Shown in pieces: positions 17,881 through 26,617 of a DNA stretch of 64,000 bases. Every line of letters begins with the position of its first letter. The first letter of the stretch is position 1. Both the position numbers and the translations under genes were made by a program. Origin of the DNA: VRUE01 sp963708115 (GTDB lineage: Bacteria > Actinomycetota > Thermoleophilia > Solirubrobacterales > 70-9). A model generated the notes under the pieces. The model saw only the letters and a list, made by a program, of their open reading frames with translations, was not told the origin of the DNA and did not search any database. The DNA lies in assembly GCA_963708115.1 (NCBI GenBank), contig CAVPRX010000001.1, positions 992,001-1,056,000 of the forward strand, in the 5' to 3' direction.

Positions 17881-18672
17881 CTATCCGAGCCACCCCGCCT
17901 TCTTGCGCATCGCCGTGATCCGCCTGAACTCCGCGATGTCCTCCCGAAGCGCTGCGGGAGCTGGCGCGGGGAGGAAGCGGGCGGGAAGCGGGGCCTCGAC
18001 TGCTCCCTCCTCGCCCTTGCTGACTTTGTAAGCGCGGGCGCCTCTTTGGGCGGTCACTGCTGAAGGGGGTCCTGTGCCCTCCCAGATCAGGCCGGCGTAG
18101 TCGTCGAGGCCGTAGCCGCCCGGCATGCCGTTGGAGACCGCGTCGAGGTAGGCGGTGCGGCGGTCCGGTTCGTTGTTGTAGTGGACGCAGAGGCTGCCCG
18201 GCAGGAGGCCGAGGCCGGCGCCGGGCAGGGGTTTGCCCGAGGACTTGGTGATGCCCGCTTCGAACCAGCACATCGCGCCGGCGCTCTGCCCGGCGAGGAC
18301 GATCCCCTCTCGCCAGGCGAGGCTGAGGATCGCACTCAGTTCGTGCGCTTCCCAAACCGCAAGCAGGTTGAGCAGGCTGCCGCCGCCGACGTAGATCAGG
18401 TCCTGTTCGAGGATGTGATCGCGGAGCTCCATCGGACGGCTGCCGAGCCGGAACAGAGAGAGGTCGGAGACGTCGCAGGGACGCTCGCCGAAGGCCGAGT
18501 AGAAGCGGCCGATCTGCTCCGAGGTGTCGCCGCTGGCGGTCGGCAGGATGCAGATCCGCGGTCGCCCACCGGCCCGCGTCGTCGCCAGGCGCAGCATCAA
18601 CTCGCAGACGGCGCGGTCGGGAGGGCGCGAGGTGAAGTCGTGGCCGCCGAGGGCGAGTACGCGGCTGATCAT
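17881..18672 (-). CDS. Peptidase E-like serine hydrolase (family S51)
   Basis: The product is 263 residues. It has the class-I glutamine amidotransferase-like fold of the S51 family: ILPTASGDTSEQI, LIYVGGGSLLNLLAVW, and the nucleophile elbow GQSAGAMCW with the catalytic serine. GSLCVHYNNEPDR supplies the histidine region. S51 members include dipeptidase E and cyanophycinase; the substrate cannot be told here. A paralogue lies directly upstream on the same strand (18728-19495), separated by a perfect hairpin. The ATG at 18672 overlaps the beginning of that hairpin region. Confidence 0.88.
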   Translation of the reverse strand: MISRVLALGGHDFTSRPPDRAVCELMLRLATTRAGGRPRICILPTASGDTSEQIGRFYSAFGERPCDVSDLSLFRLGSRPMELRDHILEQDLIYVGGGSLLNLLAVWEAHELSAILSLAWREGIVLAGQSAGAMCWFEAGITKSSGKPLPGAGLGLLPGSLCVHYNNEPDRRTAYLDAVSNGMPGGYGLDDYAGLIWEGTGPPSAVTAQRGARAYKVSKGEEGAVEAPLPARFLPAPAPAALREDIAEFRRITAMRKKAGWLG

Positions 18673-18674
18673 GC

Positions 18675-18725
18675 GACCGCGGTCGTCTTTTGTGTCGCAT
18701 AGCGGTACAAAAGACGACCGCGGTC
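18675..18725. repeat. Perfect 19-bp inverted repeat between the two S51 genes
   Basis: GACCGCGGTCGTCTTTTGT at 18675-18693 is perfectly complementary to 18707-18725, with a 13-base loop. It follows the stop of the upstream S51 gene and immediately precedes the start of the downstream one, so it would either terminate the first transcript or shape the 5' leader of the second. Confidence 0.75.
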
Positions 18726-18727
18726 CA

Positions 18728-19495
18728 TCAGGCAGCCACTGCAGTCGACATCGCCTCCGGCAGCGGGGTCAGCGGAACCGGGCCCGGGTTGCCGAGGTAG
18801 GCGGTGGCGATCCTCATCTCCACCACGCGCTCGCCCATCGTGTCGAGCCGGTAGCCGCGCGCCTCGGGTCGCGAAGCGACGACGCGGTGCAGCTCGGTGC
18901 CGACGAAGTGGAGCGCGGCACCGTCCTCGGCGGCGTAGCCAGAGCGCATGCCCGAGCGGAGAAAGTCGTGGTAGGCGTTGCGACGACTGGAGTCGCGCTC
19001 ATAGTGGACGCAGTTGCTGAACGGCAACAGCCCCAGGCCCTCGACCTGCCGCGGCGCACCGTGGAAGCCGGTCACCGCGTCGGAGAACCAGCAGAGGGAG
19101 CCGGCCGAGAGGCCGCAGAGGATGACGCCGCGCTCCCAGGCTTCGCGCAGGATCGAGTCGATCCCGTGCGCCCGCCAGACGCCGAGCAGGCTGACGACGC
19201 TCCCGCCGCCGACATAGATCAGGTCCTGTTCGAGCAGGTGCTCGCGGAGATCCTCGGGGCCCTGCTCGCGGCGGAAGAGCGAGATGTGGCTGGCCTCACA
19301 GCGATCGGCGGAGAAGGCCCGGTAGAAGCGGACGATGTAGTGATCGGCGTCGCCGCTGGCCGAAGGGAGGAAGCAGACCCTCGGCCGCTCCGACCCGCTC
19401 AGGTCGAGGACGTAGTCGTCGAGCAGCGGGTTGCCCGACTCCATCGAGAACCCACCCCCACCGAAGGCGACTATCTGACGGAGCGTCTTCTGCAT
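18728..19495 (-). CDS. Peptidase E-like serine hydrolase (family S51), second copy
   Basis: The product is 255 residues from ATG 19495. It parallels the neighbouring S51 protein: FLPSASGDADHYIVRFYRAF, LIYVGGGSVVSLLGVW, nucleophile motif CGLSAGSLCWF and NCVHYERDSSRR. The motif GLSAGS replaces GQSAGA but keeps the serine. Tandem duplication followed by divergence is the simplest reading. An upstream TTG two codons earlier is a less likely start. Substrate is unknown. Confidence 0.87.
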   Translation of the reverse strand: MQKTLRQIVAFGGGGFSMESGNPLLDDYVLDLSGSERPRVCFLPSASGDADHYIVRFYRAFSADRCEASHISLFRREQGPEDLREHLLEQDLIYVGGGSVVSLLGVWRAHGIDSILREAWERGVILCGLSAGSLCWFSDAVTGFHGAPRQVEGLGLLPFSNCVHYERDSSRRNAYHDFLRSGMRSGYAAEDGAALHFVGTELHRVVASRPEARGYRLDTMGERVVEMRIATAYLGNPGPVPLTPLPEAMSTAVAA

Positions 19496-19684
19496 AGTCA
19501 AATGGTCGCGACAGCGCGGTCAAAGGTCGTTGTACAGCGGTCCGAAGTTTTCGGTAGCGCTCTCGCCCGGATGTACAGTGGACGTCAGACCGGATTCCGG
19601 GTCCGTTCCCAGCCGGAGACGAATTGTTAATCCGGTACTGACTCGTCCACAGAGTGCCGCCCGGGGTGTACAATCGCGTTTATC
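19496..19684. promoter_or_regulatory. Divergent promoter region between S51 and TetR genes
   Basis: This 189-base region contains three TGTACA/TGTACAA-type elements (near 19533, 19572 and 19667). The last, TGTACAAT, contains TACAAT at about -10 distance from the TetR GTG start at 19685. The repeats could be autoregulatory TetR sites; the region is otherwise without a visible gene. Confidence 0.4.
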
Positions 19685-20365
19685 GTGAGCCTCAGCGGGT
19701 TGATCGAGAAGGAACACCTCCCTGCGGGACGCGAGGACCTGGCCGAGCCACTCGTCGCCCACTCCCAGCGGGAACGGATCCTCGTCGCGATGGCCGACAG
19801 TTGCGCGACGAAGGGCTACAGCGCGACCACGATCGCCGACATCTGCGAGCCGGCCGGCGTCTCCCGCGCCACCTTCTATGAGCTGTTCAAGGACAAGGAG
19901 GACTGCTTCCACGCCGCTATGGAGGTCTCTCTCGCCGACGCGATGGGCCGCATCGTCTCGGTTTACTCGCCCGACAAACCGTGGGCGACGATGGTCCGCG
20001 ACGCCGCTGCCGAGTTCCTCGATCTGCTCGCCAGTCGCCCCGCCTTCGCCCGTATGGCGCTGGTCGAGGCGCCCGCCTCCGGCGATCGCGCCTTCGAGCT
20101 CTACGCCTCGGGCAAGCGAGTGCTGCAGTCGCTGCTCGATCGCGGCCGCGACGATCCGGTCGAGGAGGAAGCGATCCCCTCCAGCGCCGGACGCGCGGCG
20201 CTTTCCGGTGCCGAGTCGCTGATCGTCGGCCAGATCCTCGCCGGCAACGCCGAGCGACTGCGCGAGCTGCTGCCGGACATCGTCTACATCACGACCGTTC
20301 CTTACCTCGGCCAGGAGGAGGCGCTGCGCCAGTCGCGCCAAGCCGAGAAGAGCCTAGGGGCCTGA
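19685..20365 (+). CDS. TetR-family transcriptional regulator
   Basis: The product is 226 residues from a GTG start. The N-terminal domain has the standard helix-turn-helix GYSATTIADICEPAGVSRATFYELFKDKEDCF. The C-terminal ligand domain ends in EQ-rich residues after IVGQILAGNAERLRELLPDIVYITTVPYLG. The same closing pattern (GRAE-LPEL, VPYIGP) is found in the TetR proteins encoded at 20546, 21281 and 57021, so they form one subfamily. Ligand unknown. It is the first of three tandem TetR genes. Confidence 0.88.
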   Translation: MSLSGLIEKEHLPAGREDLAEPLVAHSQRERILVAMADSCATKGYSATTIADICEPAGVSRATFYELFKDKEDCFHAAMEVSLADAMGRIVSVYSPDKPWATMVRDAAAEFLDLLASRPAFARMALVEAPASGDRAFELYASGKRVLQSLLDRGRDDPVEEEAIPSSAGRAALSGAESLIVGQILAGNAERLRELLPDIVYITTVPYLGQEEALRQSRQAEKSLGA

Positions 20366-20520
20366 CGTGGGTCAGGCGTGTGCACGGGGACGTCGCAGGC
20401 CAAGCTGGGCGCCGCACGCGGGCGAAGCGGGTAGTGGTTACTACCCGCAAGACCGGGGGTGGCGATCCAGCGCCGGCATGCGACGTCATCCGTGTGCGCG
20501 GATGACCCGCGTTAGGCCCC
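20357..20520. ncRNA. Long structured region between two TetR genes (possible attenuator or small RNA)
   Basis: Bases 20357-20374 pair with 20503-20520 (GGGGCCTGACGTGGGTCA against its complement with two mismatches). A second internal pairing joins the GTGCACGG/GACGTCGCA segment near 20380-20397 with TGCGACGTCATCCGTGTGC near 20479-20497. An apical hairpin GCGGGTAG-CTACCCGC sits at 20427-20448. The left arm overlaps the stop codon of the first TetR gene. Whether it is a terminator, an attenuator or a transcribed RNA cannot be decided from sequence. Confidence 0.4.
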
Positions 20521-20545
20521 TGAGCTCACCCGGAGGCTGACCGGA

Positions 20546-21215
20546 GTGGAGCGGGCAGGGGTGGGGGACCGGTGGCGCCCTCCGCGCGGACGTCACCGGC
20601 TGCCGCCGGAGGTGGTTGCGCGTTCGCAGCGCGAGCGCCTGCTCGAGGCGGCGGTCCGCGTCGTCGCGGCCAAGGGCTACGGCGCGATGACGGTGGGGGA
20701 CCTGACCAAAGAGGCGGGGGTCTCCCGCACGACGTTCTACGAGCTCTACGAGGACAAGGAGGCCTGCTTCCTGGCCGCCTACGACAACGCGGTCGAGGTC
20801 CTGGTGCGGCGGGTGATGTCCGCCTATGACTCAGAGCAAGGCTGGCCGAACCGGGCTGCGGCGGGACTCGCCGCCCTGCTCGATGCGCTCGCCGAGGAGC
20901 CGGCGCTGGCGCGGCTCTCGCTGGTCGACATCGGCAACGCCGGCCCTGCCGCACAGCGCCGCTACCGGGCGGCGATACAGCGCCTTACCCCGCTCTTCGA
21001 GGAGGGTCGGGACTTTGCCCCCGACGGCCGCAGCTTGCCCGCCAATACCTCGCGGATGGCGATCGGCGGGGTGACCGGACTGATCTCCGACGAGCTTGTT
21101 GCCGGCCGCGCAGAAGAGCTTCCCGAGTTTGCTTTCGGACGTGCTTTTTGCCACGCTAGTCCCGTATATCGGCCCGGATGCGGCAGCAAGGGAGGTCGAG
21201 AGGCTGACTCGATAA
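20546..21215 (+). CDS. TetR-family transcriptional regulator, one frame break near the 3' end
   Basis: The frame opens with VERAGVGD and has the helix-turn-helix GYGAMTVGDLTKEAGVSRTTFYELYEDKEACF. At 21128-21130 (GAGTTTGCTT) one extra T shifts the frame; removing it gives EELPELLSDVLFATLVPYIGPDAAAREVERLTR and a TAA at 21213-21215. Uncorrected, the frame fuses in phase with the next TetR gene and would make a 446-residue double protein, which I regard as an artefact. It belongs to the same subfamily as its neighbours. Confidence 0.82.
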
Positions 21216-21280
21216 ACGCCTACGTACACGTTGCCGCTATGATCCATATACCCGATAGTTCAACCCTGACGGGCGGGCCG

Positions 21281-21886
21281 ATGGCAGGCAGCGAAACGCG
21301 ACGTCGACAGATCCTCGAAGCGATGATTCAGGTGGTCGGCCGCAAGGGGTATAAGGCGACCTCGGTTGCCGACGTGATCGAGGAGGCCGACGTCTCCCGC
21401 ACGACCTTCTACAAGTACTTCGAGGACAAGCACGAGTGCTTCCTCGCCGCCTACGACCTCTTGGTCGAGCGGGTATTCGGCGAAGTGATCGCCAAGTGCG
21501 ACGCCAAACAACCCTGGCTGGACCGGATGCGGATCGGCCTGGCAACCGTGGTCGAGCTATTCGCCCTCGATCCCGAGCTGGCGAGGACGGCGATCGTCGA
21601 GGTTGCCGCGGCCGGCTCCGACGCCCGCCAACGACACTGGGACGCGATCACCAGGTTCACCGAGTACCTCACCGAAGGCGAGCAGCTGGCCGGCGACCGC
21701 GATCTGCCCGGCAACATCGGGTTGATGGCCGCCGGCGCCGTCTCCGGCCTGATCTTCGACGAGCTGCTGGCCGGGCGAGCGGAGCGGCTGCCCGAGTTGC
21801 TGCCCGACCTGCTCTTCGCGATGCTGGTCCCCTACATCGGCCCCGGCGCCGCGACTGCGGAGATGCGGCGAGCAGCGGCCGGCTGA
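21281..21886 (+). CDS. TetR-family transcriptional regulator
   Basis: The product is 201 residues from ATG 21281. It has the helix-turn-helix GYKATSVADVIEEADVSRTTFYKYFEDKHECF and the closing motif GLIFDELLAGRAERLPELLP. It is closest, by eye, to the TetR protein at 57021-57629 (shared SVADVI-EADVSRTTFYK and ARTAIVE segments). AT-rich ATGATCCATATACCCGATAG upstream may hold its promoter. It is convergent with the sigma-factor gene. Confidence 0.88.
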   Translation: MAGSETRRRQILEAMIQVVGRKGYKATSVADVIEEADVSRTTFYKYFEDKHECFLAAYDLLVERVFGEVIAKCDAKQPWLDRMRIGLATVVELFALDPELARTAIVEVAAAGSDARQRHWDAITRFTEYLTEGEQLAGDRDLPGNIGLMAAGAVSGLIFDELLAGRAERLPELLPDLLFAMLVPYIGPGAATAEMRRAAAG

Positions 21887-21924
21887 GGCCCCGCGCCTCG
21901 CCGGCCGCCCGCCTCCCCGGGTCT

Positions 21925-22440
21925 CTAGAAAGCGCCGATCTCGCGGCGCAGCTTGGCGCGCACGCGATGCAGGCGGACCTTGACCGTGCCGAGCGGGATG
22001 CCGAGGCGATGCGCGATGGCCTCCTGGGTCAGATCCTCGTCGTAGCGAAGTCGTACAAGCTGCCGGTCGCGCTTGTTGAGGCGCTCGAGCGCCGCGTGCA
22101 GGTCGGCCCGTTCGACAGTGGCCAGGACGCGCTCGTCGTCACTGCCCTGCCAGGCTTCAATCGTGTCGGTCGGCGCCGGGCGTTTGCGAGCGAACTCGCG
22201 CAGCGCCTCGTTGCGGACGATCGTCGCCAGCCACGACTTGCGCGCCTCGCTTTTACGCAGCGTCGTCCGTTTCCGCCAGGCTCGCACCATCGAATCCTGG
22301 GCGATGTCCTCCGCCTCTGTTCGGCTCTTCGCATAGCGGAAGGCGAAGCGGAGGCAGATCCGGTGAACCTCGTCCCAGTCCCAGGACTCGCTCGGATCTA
22401 CCCCCCTGCTAACCCGATGATCGAGACGACGGACCTCCAC
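21925..22440 (-). CDS. ECF-type RNA polymerase sigma factor
   Basis: The product is 171 residues. Region 2 is seen as AFRYAKSRTEAEDIAQDSMVRAWRK, which binds the -10 element and core enzyme, and region 4 as LTQEAIAHRLGIPLGTVKVRLHRVRAKLR, a helix-turn-helix for the -35 element. No anti-sigma factor gene is adjacent. It is transcribed divergently from a methyltransferase gene and shares a promoter region with an inverted repeat. Confidence 0.9.
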   Translation of the reverse strand: MEVRRLDHRVSRGVDPSESWDWDEVHRICLRFAFRYAKSRTEAEDIAQDSMVRAWRKRTTLRKSEARKSWLATIVRNEALREFARKRPAPTDTIEAWQGSDDERVLATVERADLHAALERLNKRDRQLVRLRYDEDLTQEAIAHRLGIPLGTVKVRLHRVRAKLRREIGAF

Positions 22441-22462
22441 GATCGGATCAGACTAGCAGATT

Positions 22463-22497
22463 TGATCAATGAAACCATGTCGAACATTCATTGGTCA
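22463..22497. promoter_or_regulatory. Inverted repeat in the sigma/methyltransferase divergent promoter
   Basis: TGATCAATGAA (22463-22473) and TTCATTGGTCA (22487-22497) are complementary at ten of eleven positions with a 13-base spacer. The position between two divergent starts fits an operator for a dimeric regulator. The spacing is long, so two half-sites on the same face are also possible. Confidence 0.45.
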
Positions 22498-22505
22498 TCG
22501 GGAGC

Positions 22506-23298
22506 GTGGATGCAGCAGCAGCAGTCCAGCCGGGAAGCCAGTGGGCCGAGCAGGCCTATGAGGCGATCGCGCCGGTCTACGACGATTTCACCGCCCACCA
22601 CGACTACGAGTTGTGGCTGGGCAATATCCTTCCCAAGGCCCGCGGCCACGGGTTGAGCGGGCGGCGCCTGCTCGACGTCGGCTGCGGAACCGGGAAGAGC
22701 TTCCTGCCGATGCTCGAGCGGGGATGGGAGGTCACCGCTTGCGACATCTCGCCCTCGATGCTGGAGCTGGCCCGGGCGAAGGCCGGCGGGGCGGCGCAGC
22801 TGTCGGTGGCGGACATGCGGGAGCTGCCGAAATTCGGCGAGTTCGATCTCGTCTGGGCACTGGACGACGCGATCAACTATCTGCTCAGCGTGGAGGAGCT
22901 GGGGGAAGCGCTGAGCGGGATGCGAGCCAACCTGGCCCCCGGCGGACTGCTGATGTTCGACGTCAACACCCTGCAGGCCTACCGCACCTTCTTCGCCGAA
23001 GAACAGCGGGTGGAGCGGGGCGGGCGGCAGCTGGTCTGGCGCGGCCAGGGCTCAGCCGACACGCCACCGGGCTCGATCAGCGAAGCACGTTTCGAAATCG
23101 AGGCCGAGTGACGGTGCGGACGTCGAGACCCACGTCCACCGCCAGCGCCATTTCCCCGAAGCGGAGGTGCGCGCACAGCTGGAGGGGGCGGGCCTGGAGT
23201 GCCTCGATGTCTACGGCCACGGCTTTGACGCGGTTCCCAAGCAGCCGGTCGAGGAACTGGTCCACTCCAAGGCCGTCTACATAGCCCGCCGCGCATAG
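22506..23298 (+). CDS. SAM-dependent class I methyltransferase, one frame break
   Basis: Motif I RRLLDVGCGTGKSFLPML and a post-I ACDISPSML identify a class I methyltransferase. A TGA at 23109 interrupts the frame after RFEIEAE; removing one T at 23109 continues DGADVETHVHRQRHFPEAEV and ends KAVYIARRA at 23298. The uninterrupted paralogue at 49364-50158 (CEATFEVERHGVECKDMRHTHRQRNF) confirms both halves belong together. The GTG at 22506 is a likely start; a TTG at 22491 is possible. Substrate unknown. Confidence 0.8.
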
Positions 23299-23371
23299 GG
23301 CTACGGCGCAAACCCTTCAGCCCGGTGGGCTAACCAACACCTAACTCTTACTCGCCTTACCGCCGCCGTTA

Positions 23372-23392
23372 CTGACACACTATGTGTGTCAG
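23372..23392. promoter_or_regulatory. Hairpin/operator-like palindrome downstream of the methyltransferase
   Basis: CTGACACAC and GTGTGTCAG flank the 3-base centre TAT. It lies in a 256-base gene-free stretch (23299-23554) that turns AT-rich before the XRE gene. The same GACACAC/GTGTGTC half-sites occur in the palindrome at 4080-4095. No U-run of note follows immediately, so an operator is as likely as a terminator. Confidence 0.45.
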
Positions 23393-23554
23393 GGGATAGT
23401 CAAGAAATTACCCGAGCGCTCTATTGGTGTTTTTTTTGACCTTTAGGTTTAGTGCGAGGATTTTATAGGTACGCATCAATATGGGGTTTTGGGCGCCGTG
23501 ACTAGCTACTTATATTCTGTAGACTCATAACGAAATAGCTGGCAGGCTCGGCGC

Positions 23555-23812
23555 GTGTCGGAGGTGGCTCTCAAGGCTCTTGGCGAAGCGATTCGTACGC
23601 GGCGGGGCGAAATCGACGGTCTCTCTCAGGAGGGGCTCGCCGACCTTGCCGGAATGCATCGCACTTACGTCAGCGAGATCGAGCGCGGGTTGAGAAACCC
23701 GAGCTTCCGCAACCTGTTCAAGCTTGCGGCCGCACTCGAAGTGCCGCTATCGGATCTGGTTGCACAGGCCGAGCGCACAGTTGGCGGCGACGCTCTGGCG
23801 CCGGAGGCTTGA
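23555..23812 (+). CDS. XRE-family helix-turn-helix regulator
   Basis: The product is 85 residues, essentially a single lambda-repressor-like domain: LGEAIRTRRGEIDGLSQEGLADLAG then RTYVSEIERGLRNPSFRNLFKLAAALEVPLSDL. The GTG at 23555 gives the shortest complete domain. AT-rich sequence precedes it. No partner gene is adjacent; the next feature is tRNA-Asp on the other strand. Confidence 0.85.
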   Translation: MSEVALKALGEAIRTRRGEIDGLSQEGLADLAGMHRTYVSEIERGLRNPSFRNLFKLAAALEVPLSDLVAQAERTVGGDALAPEA

Positions 23813-23947
23813 GTCACGGTGCGAGACAGGCCGAACTATTAGCAAACGCTGACATCAGCTTTTTATCTCGTCACACTCAACACCATTTGCCACTCTTTTC
23901 AGGTGGACATAATTGTCTCGACACCTGAGATCCTCGGGGTCTCGATA

Positions 23948-24021
<74 letters not shown>

Positions 24022-24058
24022 TGAAGACGGGCGAGGGGATCGCCCAGCGGGGATTATC

Positions 24059-25098
24059 TCAGGGTCGCTGGATTTGTAGCTTGAAGGCTCCGCCGGAGCG
24101 GCGGGAGGAGCGGATCGCGACCCGCAGTCGGGACTGGCCGCAGACGGTGTAGTTGAGCTGATGCCCGAAGCTGAGGCCGTTGCGTGACGTGCGCAGGACC
24201 CGTCCGGCCGGGTTCAGCAGGCTGAGCTCGTAGCGCGGCCGGCCCGCCGGGCGAAGGCTGACGATGCCGTCGAGCGGGGTCCTGAAGGCCCGAACCACCG
24301 GCCCGCCGCGGCGCGGCGGCGTCGCGCCCCCGCAGCTTGAAGGCGCTGCGGCCCAGCCAGGGTTCGAGGGTGTCTTCGCGGATCGCCTGGAAGGCCGCCG
24401 CGTCTGGCGTCAGGGCAGCCAGCCAGCGCCACGGGACGTCGCTCTCGGGAAAGCGGAGGTGGGCGAAGCTCTCGGCAAACGCCTCGCCGGGATCGCGGAA
24501 GTAGTGCAGGCCCTCGTTGCCGGGAAAAAGCGCCCCCGCCCGGGAGCGCTGGCAGACGTGCTCGTAGCTCGACCAGCGCGGTGTGCCCCAGTCGATCGCC
24601 GCCGGGAAGGGCGGCGGGCTTTCGCGATGCTGGGCGACGTGGTGCCCGTACTCGTGAGCGAGGACGAATTCGCGGCTGGCCCCTTCCGGTGCAGGGGTGT
24701 CGTCGCCGCTGAGGACGATCTTGTTTTCGCCGCCGTAGTAGCAGGCCTCGGCGCCGTAGCCGCAATCGAATTCGATCTGCGAGGGCGTGTCGAGCTGGAC
24801 GGTGAGCAGTTCCATCTCATAGCCGTGGATCAGGGTGCCGAGGAAGTTGGCGATCTGCTGCGGTTCCACCGCCGTGCAGGCGGCCTGACAGGCTTCGGTG
24901 ACGGAGATCGCGACCGTTTCGCCGCTGCCGTCGTTGATCGGGTAGCGGCTCGCCTCAGCGCTGGCCGAGATCAGCGCCGTGCCGGCGCTGGGCGCCTCGA
25001 TCACGGTGTCGCGCGGCCGTGGCGTCCGCCGCCGCCGGGGAGGCGAGGAGAAGGATCATGGCCATACCCGCAAGCGCCCCCGCCGGGCGCTTGCTCAA
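24059..25098 (-). CDS. Secreted zincin metallopeptidase-like protein, two frame breaks
   Basis: The central frame contains REFVLAHEYGHHVAQH, whose HEYGH is an HExxH zinc-binding motif, and 60 residues later GEAFAESFAHL with a glutamate that could be the third ligand. The N-terminal frame carries a hydrophobic signal segment (AMILLLASPAAADATAA) and joins after removal of one C near 25011. The C-terminal frame (VVRAFRTPLDGIVSLRPAGR to FKLQIQRP) joins after removal of one G near 24327-24331. The TTG at 25098 is a tentative start; ATG at 25065 is another. Peptidase activity is inferred from the motif only. Confidence 0.65.
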
Positions 25099-25357
25099 GG
25101 GGCGGGTCCGGGGTTTATCTCGAGCTCCTTTGCCGGCAAAGGAGCGCCACTCTGTCCCGCGCCGGCTGGGGCGGCGGAGGCGATGCGCGTGTCAGCCGTC
25201 AGCGCGATCACGTCAACTTCCCACAAGGTAGCTCGCCCGGTGTCGCGCTTCAAATCTGGCGGCCCCCACGGCCGTACCGAGTTCGAGATGCGACTGTCTG
25301 GGCGCCGCTTGGGCGTGTGACGCAACCGATTGAGCGTCCCGCACGTAATGGGGTTCG

Positions 25358-26617
25358 ATGAGGATTGCGATCGTCGGCAGCGGCATCTCCGGGCTCGTCG
25401 CCGCGCACCAGCTGTACCGGCAGCATGAAATCGCCGTTTACGAGGCAGGGCCGCGCCTGGGCGGCCACACCAACACGATCCGGGTCGATACGCCGGACGG
25501 GCCCCACTGGGTGGACACCGGCTTCATCGTCTTCAACGATCGCAACTACCCGAGCTTCGAACGCCTGCTGGCGGAGCTCGGCGTCGCCACGCAGGCCTCA
25601 CGGATGAGCTTCTCGGTATCCGACGGCCAGGGCGGGTTCGAGTACGCGGGGACGCCGCGGGGCCTCTTTGCCCGCCCCTCCCACCTGATCAGCCCCGCGT
25701 TCCTCGGCATGCTGCGCGACTGGCGTCGCTTCAACCGCGAGGCGAGGATGCTGATCGGGACCAACGGCAGCTCCCCCTCGCTCGGCCAGTGGCTCGAGCA
25801 GCGCGGCTTCTCCCGCCACTTCGTCGAGCGCCTGGTGGTCCCCCAGGTCTCCGCCGTCTGGTCGGCGGACCCCGAGCAGATGTGGAGCTTCCCGGCCGGC
25901 TTCATGGCCGAGTTCTTCGACAACCACGGCATGTACAGCCTGCGCAACCGGCCCCGCTGGCGCTCGGTGCAGGGTGGCTCCAGCTGTTACGTGGAGGCGA
26001 TCTCCGCCCCCTGGCAGGACCGGGTGCGGCTGAACGCCCCGGTGCGGCGGATCGAGCGCCTGGACGACCGGGTGCGGATCGAGGCCGACGGACGTGAGAG
26101 CGAGGACTTCGACCAGGTGGTGATCGCGACCCATTCAGACCAGGCGCTGGCGATGCTCGCCGACCCCAGCGAGGCCGAGCGCGATGTTCTCGGCGCGATC
26201 CCCTACCAGCGCAACGAGGCCGTCCTCCATACCGATACCTCGCTGCTGCCACGCCGGCGCGCGGCCTGGTCGAGCTGGAACTTCCACCTGCCCGAGAGGC
26301 CGGTCGGGCGCACTACCGTTACTTACTGGATGAACAACCTGCAGCGCCTGCGTGCAGATCGGGAGTTCCTCGTCACGCTCAACCGCGACGAGGCGATCGA
26401 CCCCGCCAAGGTGATCCGGCGGATCTCATATGACCATCCCGTCTACACGCCGGAGGGCCTGCGCGCCCAAGCGCGGCACGAGCAGATCAGCGGCGTGCGC
26501 AGGACCCACTACTGCGGTGCTTACTGGGGGTGGGGCTTCCACGAGGACGGCGTGCGCAGCGCCCAGCGCGCCTGCGAGGGAATCGCTACGGCCCCGGAGG
26601 AGGTCTTGGCGGCATGA
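25358..26617 (+). CDS. FAD/NAD(P)-binding amine-oxidase-like protein (COG2907)
   Basis: The product is 419 residues. RIAIVGSGISGLVAAHQL is the FAD-binding Rossmann loop and YEAGPRLGGHTNT the adenosine ribose glutamate and RxGG motif of amine-oxidase-fold flavoproteins. Proteins of this type are regularly encoded just before DUF1365 and cyclopropane-fatty-acid synthase genes, as here. The next gene overlaps by ATGA. A role in lipid modification is inferred from this conserved neighbourhood. Confidence 0.9.
   Translation: MRIAIVGSGISGLVAAHQLYRQHEIAVYEAGPRLGGHTNTIRVDTPDGPHWVDTGFIVFNDRNYPSFERLLAELGVATQASRMSFSVSDGQGGFEYAGTPRGLFARPSHLISPAFLGMLRDWRRFNREARMLIGTNGSSPSLGQWLEQRGFSRHFVERLVVPQVSAVWSADPEQMWSFPAGFMAEFFDNHGMYSLRNRPRWRSVQGGSSCYVEAISAPWQDRVRLNAPVRRIERLDDRVRIEADGRESEDFDQVVIATHSDQALAMLADPSEAERDVLGAIPYQRNEAVLHTDTSLLPRRRAAWSSWNFHLPERPVGRTTVTYWMNNLQRLRADREFLVTLNRDEAIDPAKVIRRISYDHPVYTPEGLRAQARHEQISGVRRTHYCGAYWGWGFHEDGVRSAQRACEGIATAPEEVLAA

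Noticed and set aside
20546..21886. A 446-residue double TetR protein
   Set aside because: The fusion depends on one extra T at 21128-21130. Without it the first protein ends normally at 21215 and the second has its own start and spacing.
23106..23112. Release-factor-type programmed frameshift at GAG TGA C in the methyltransferase
   Set aside because: The TGA arises from the same kind of single-base insertion seen at 21 other sites, the slippery CTT codon of prfB is missing, and the paralogue at 49364 has no such site.
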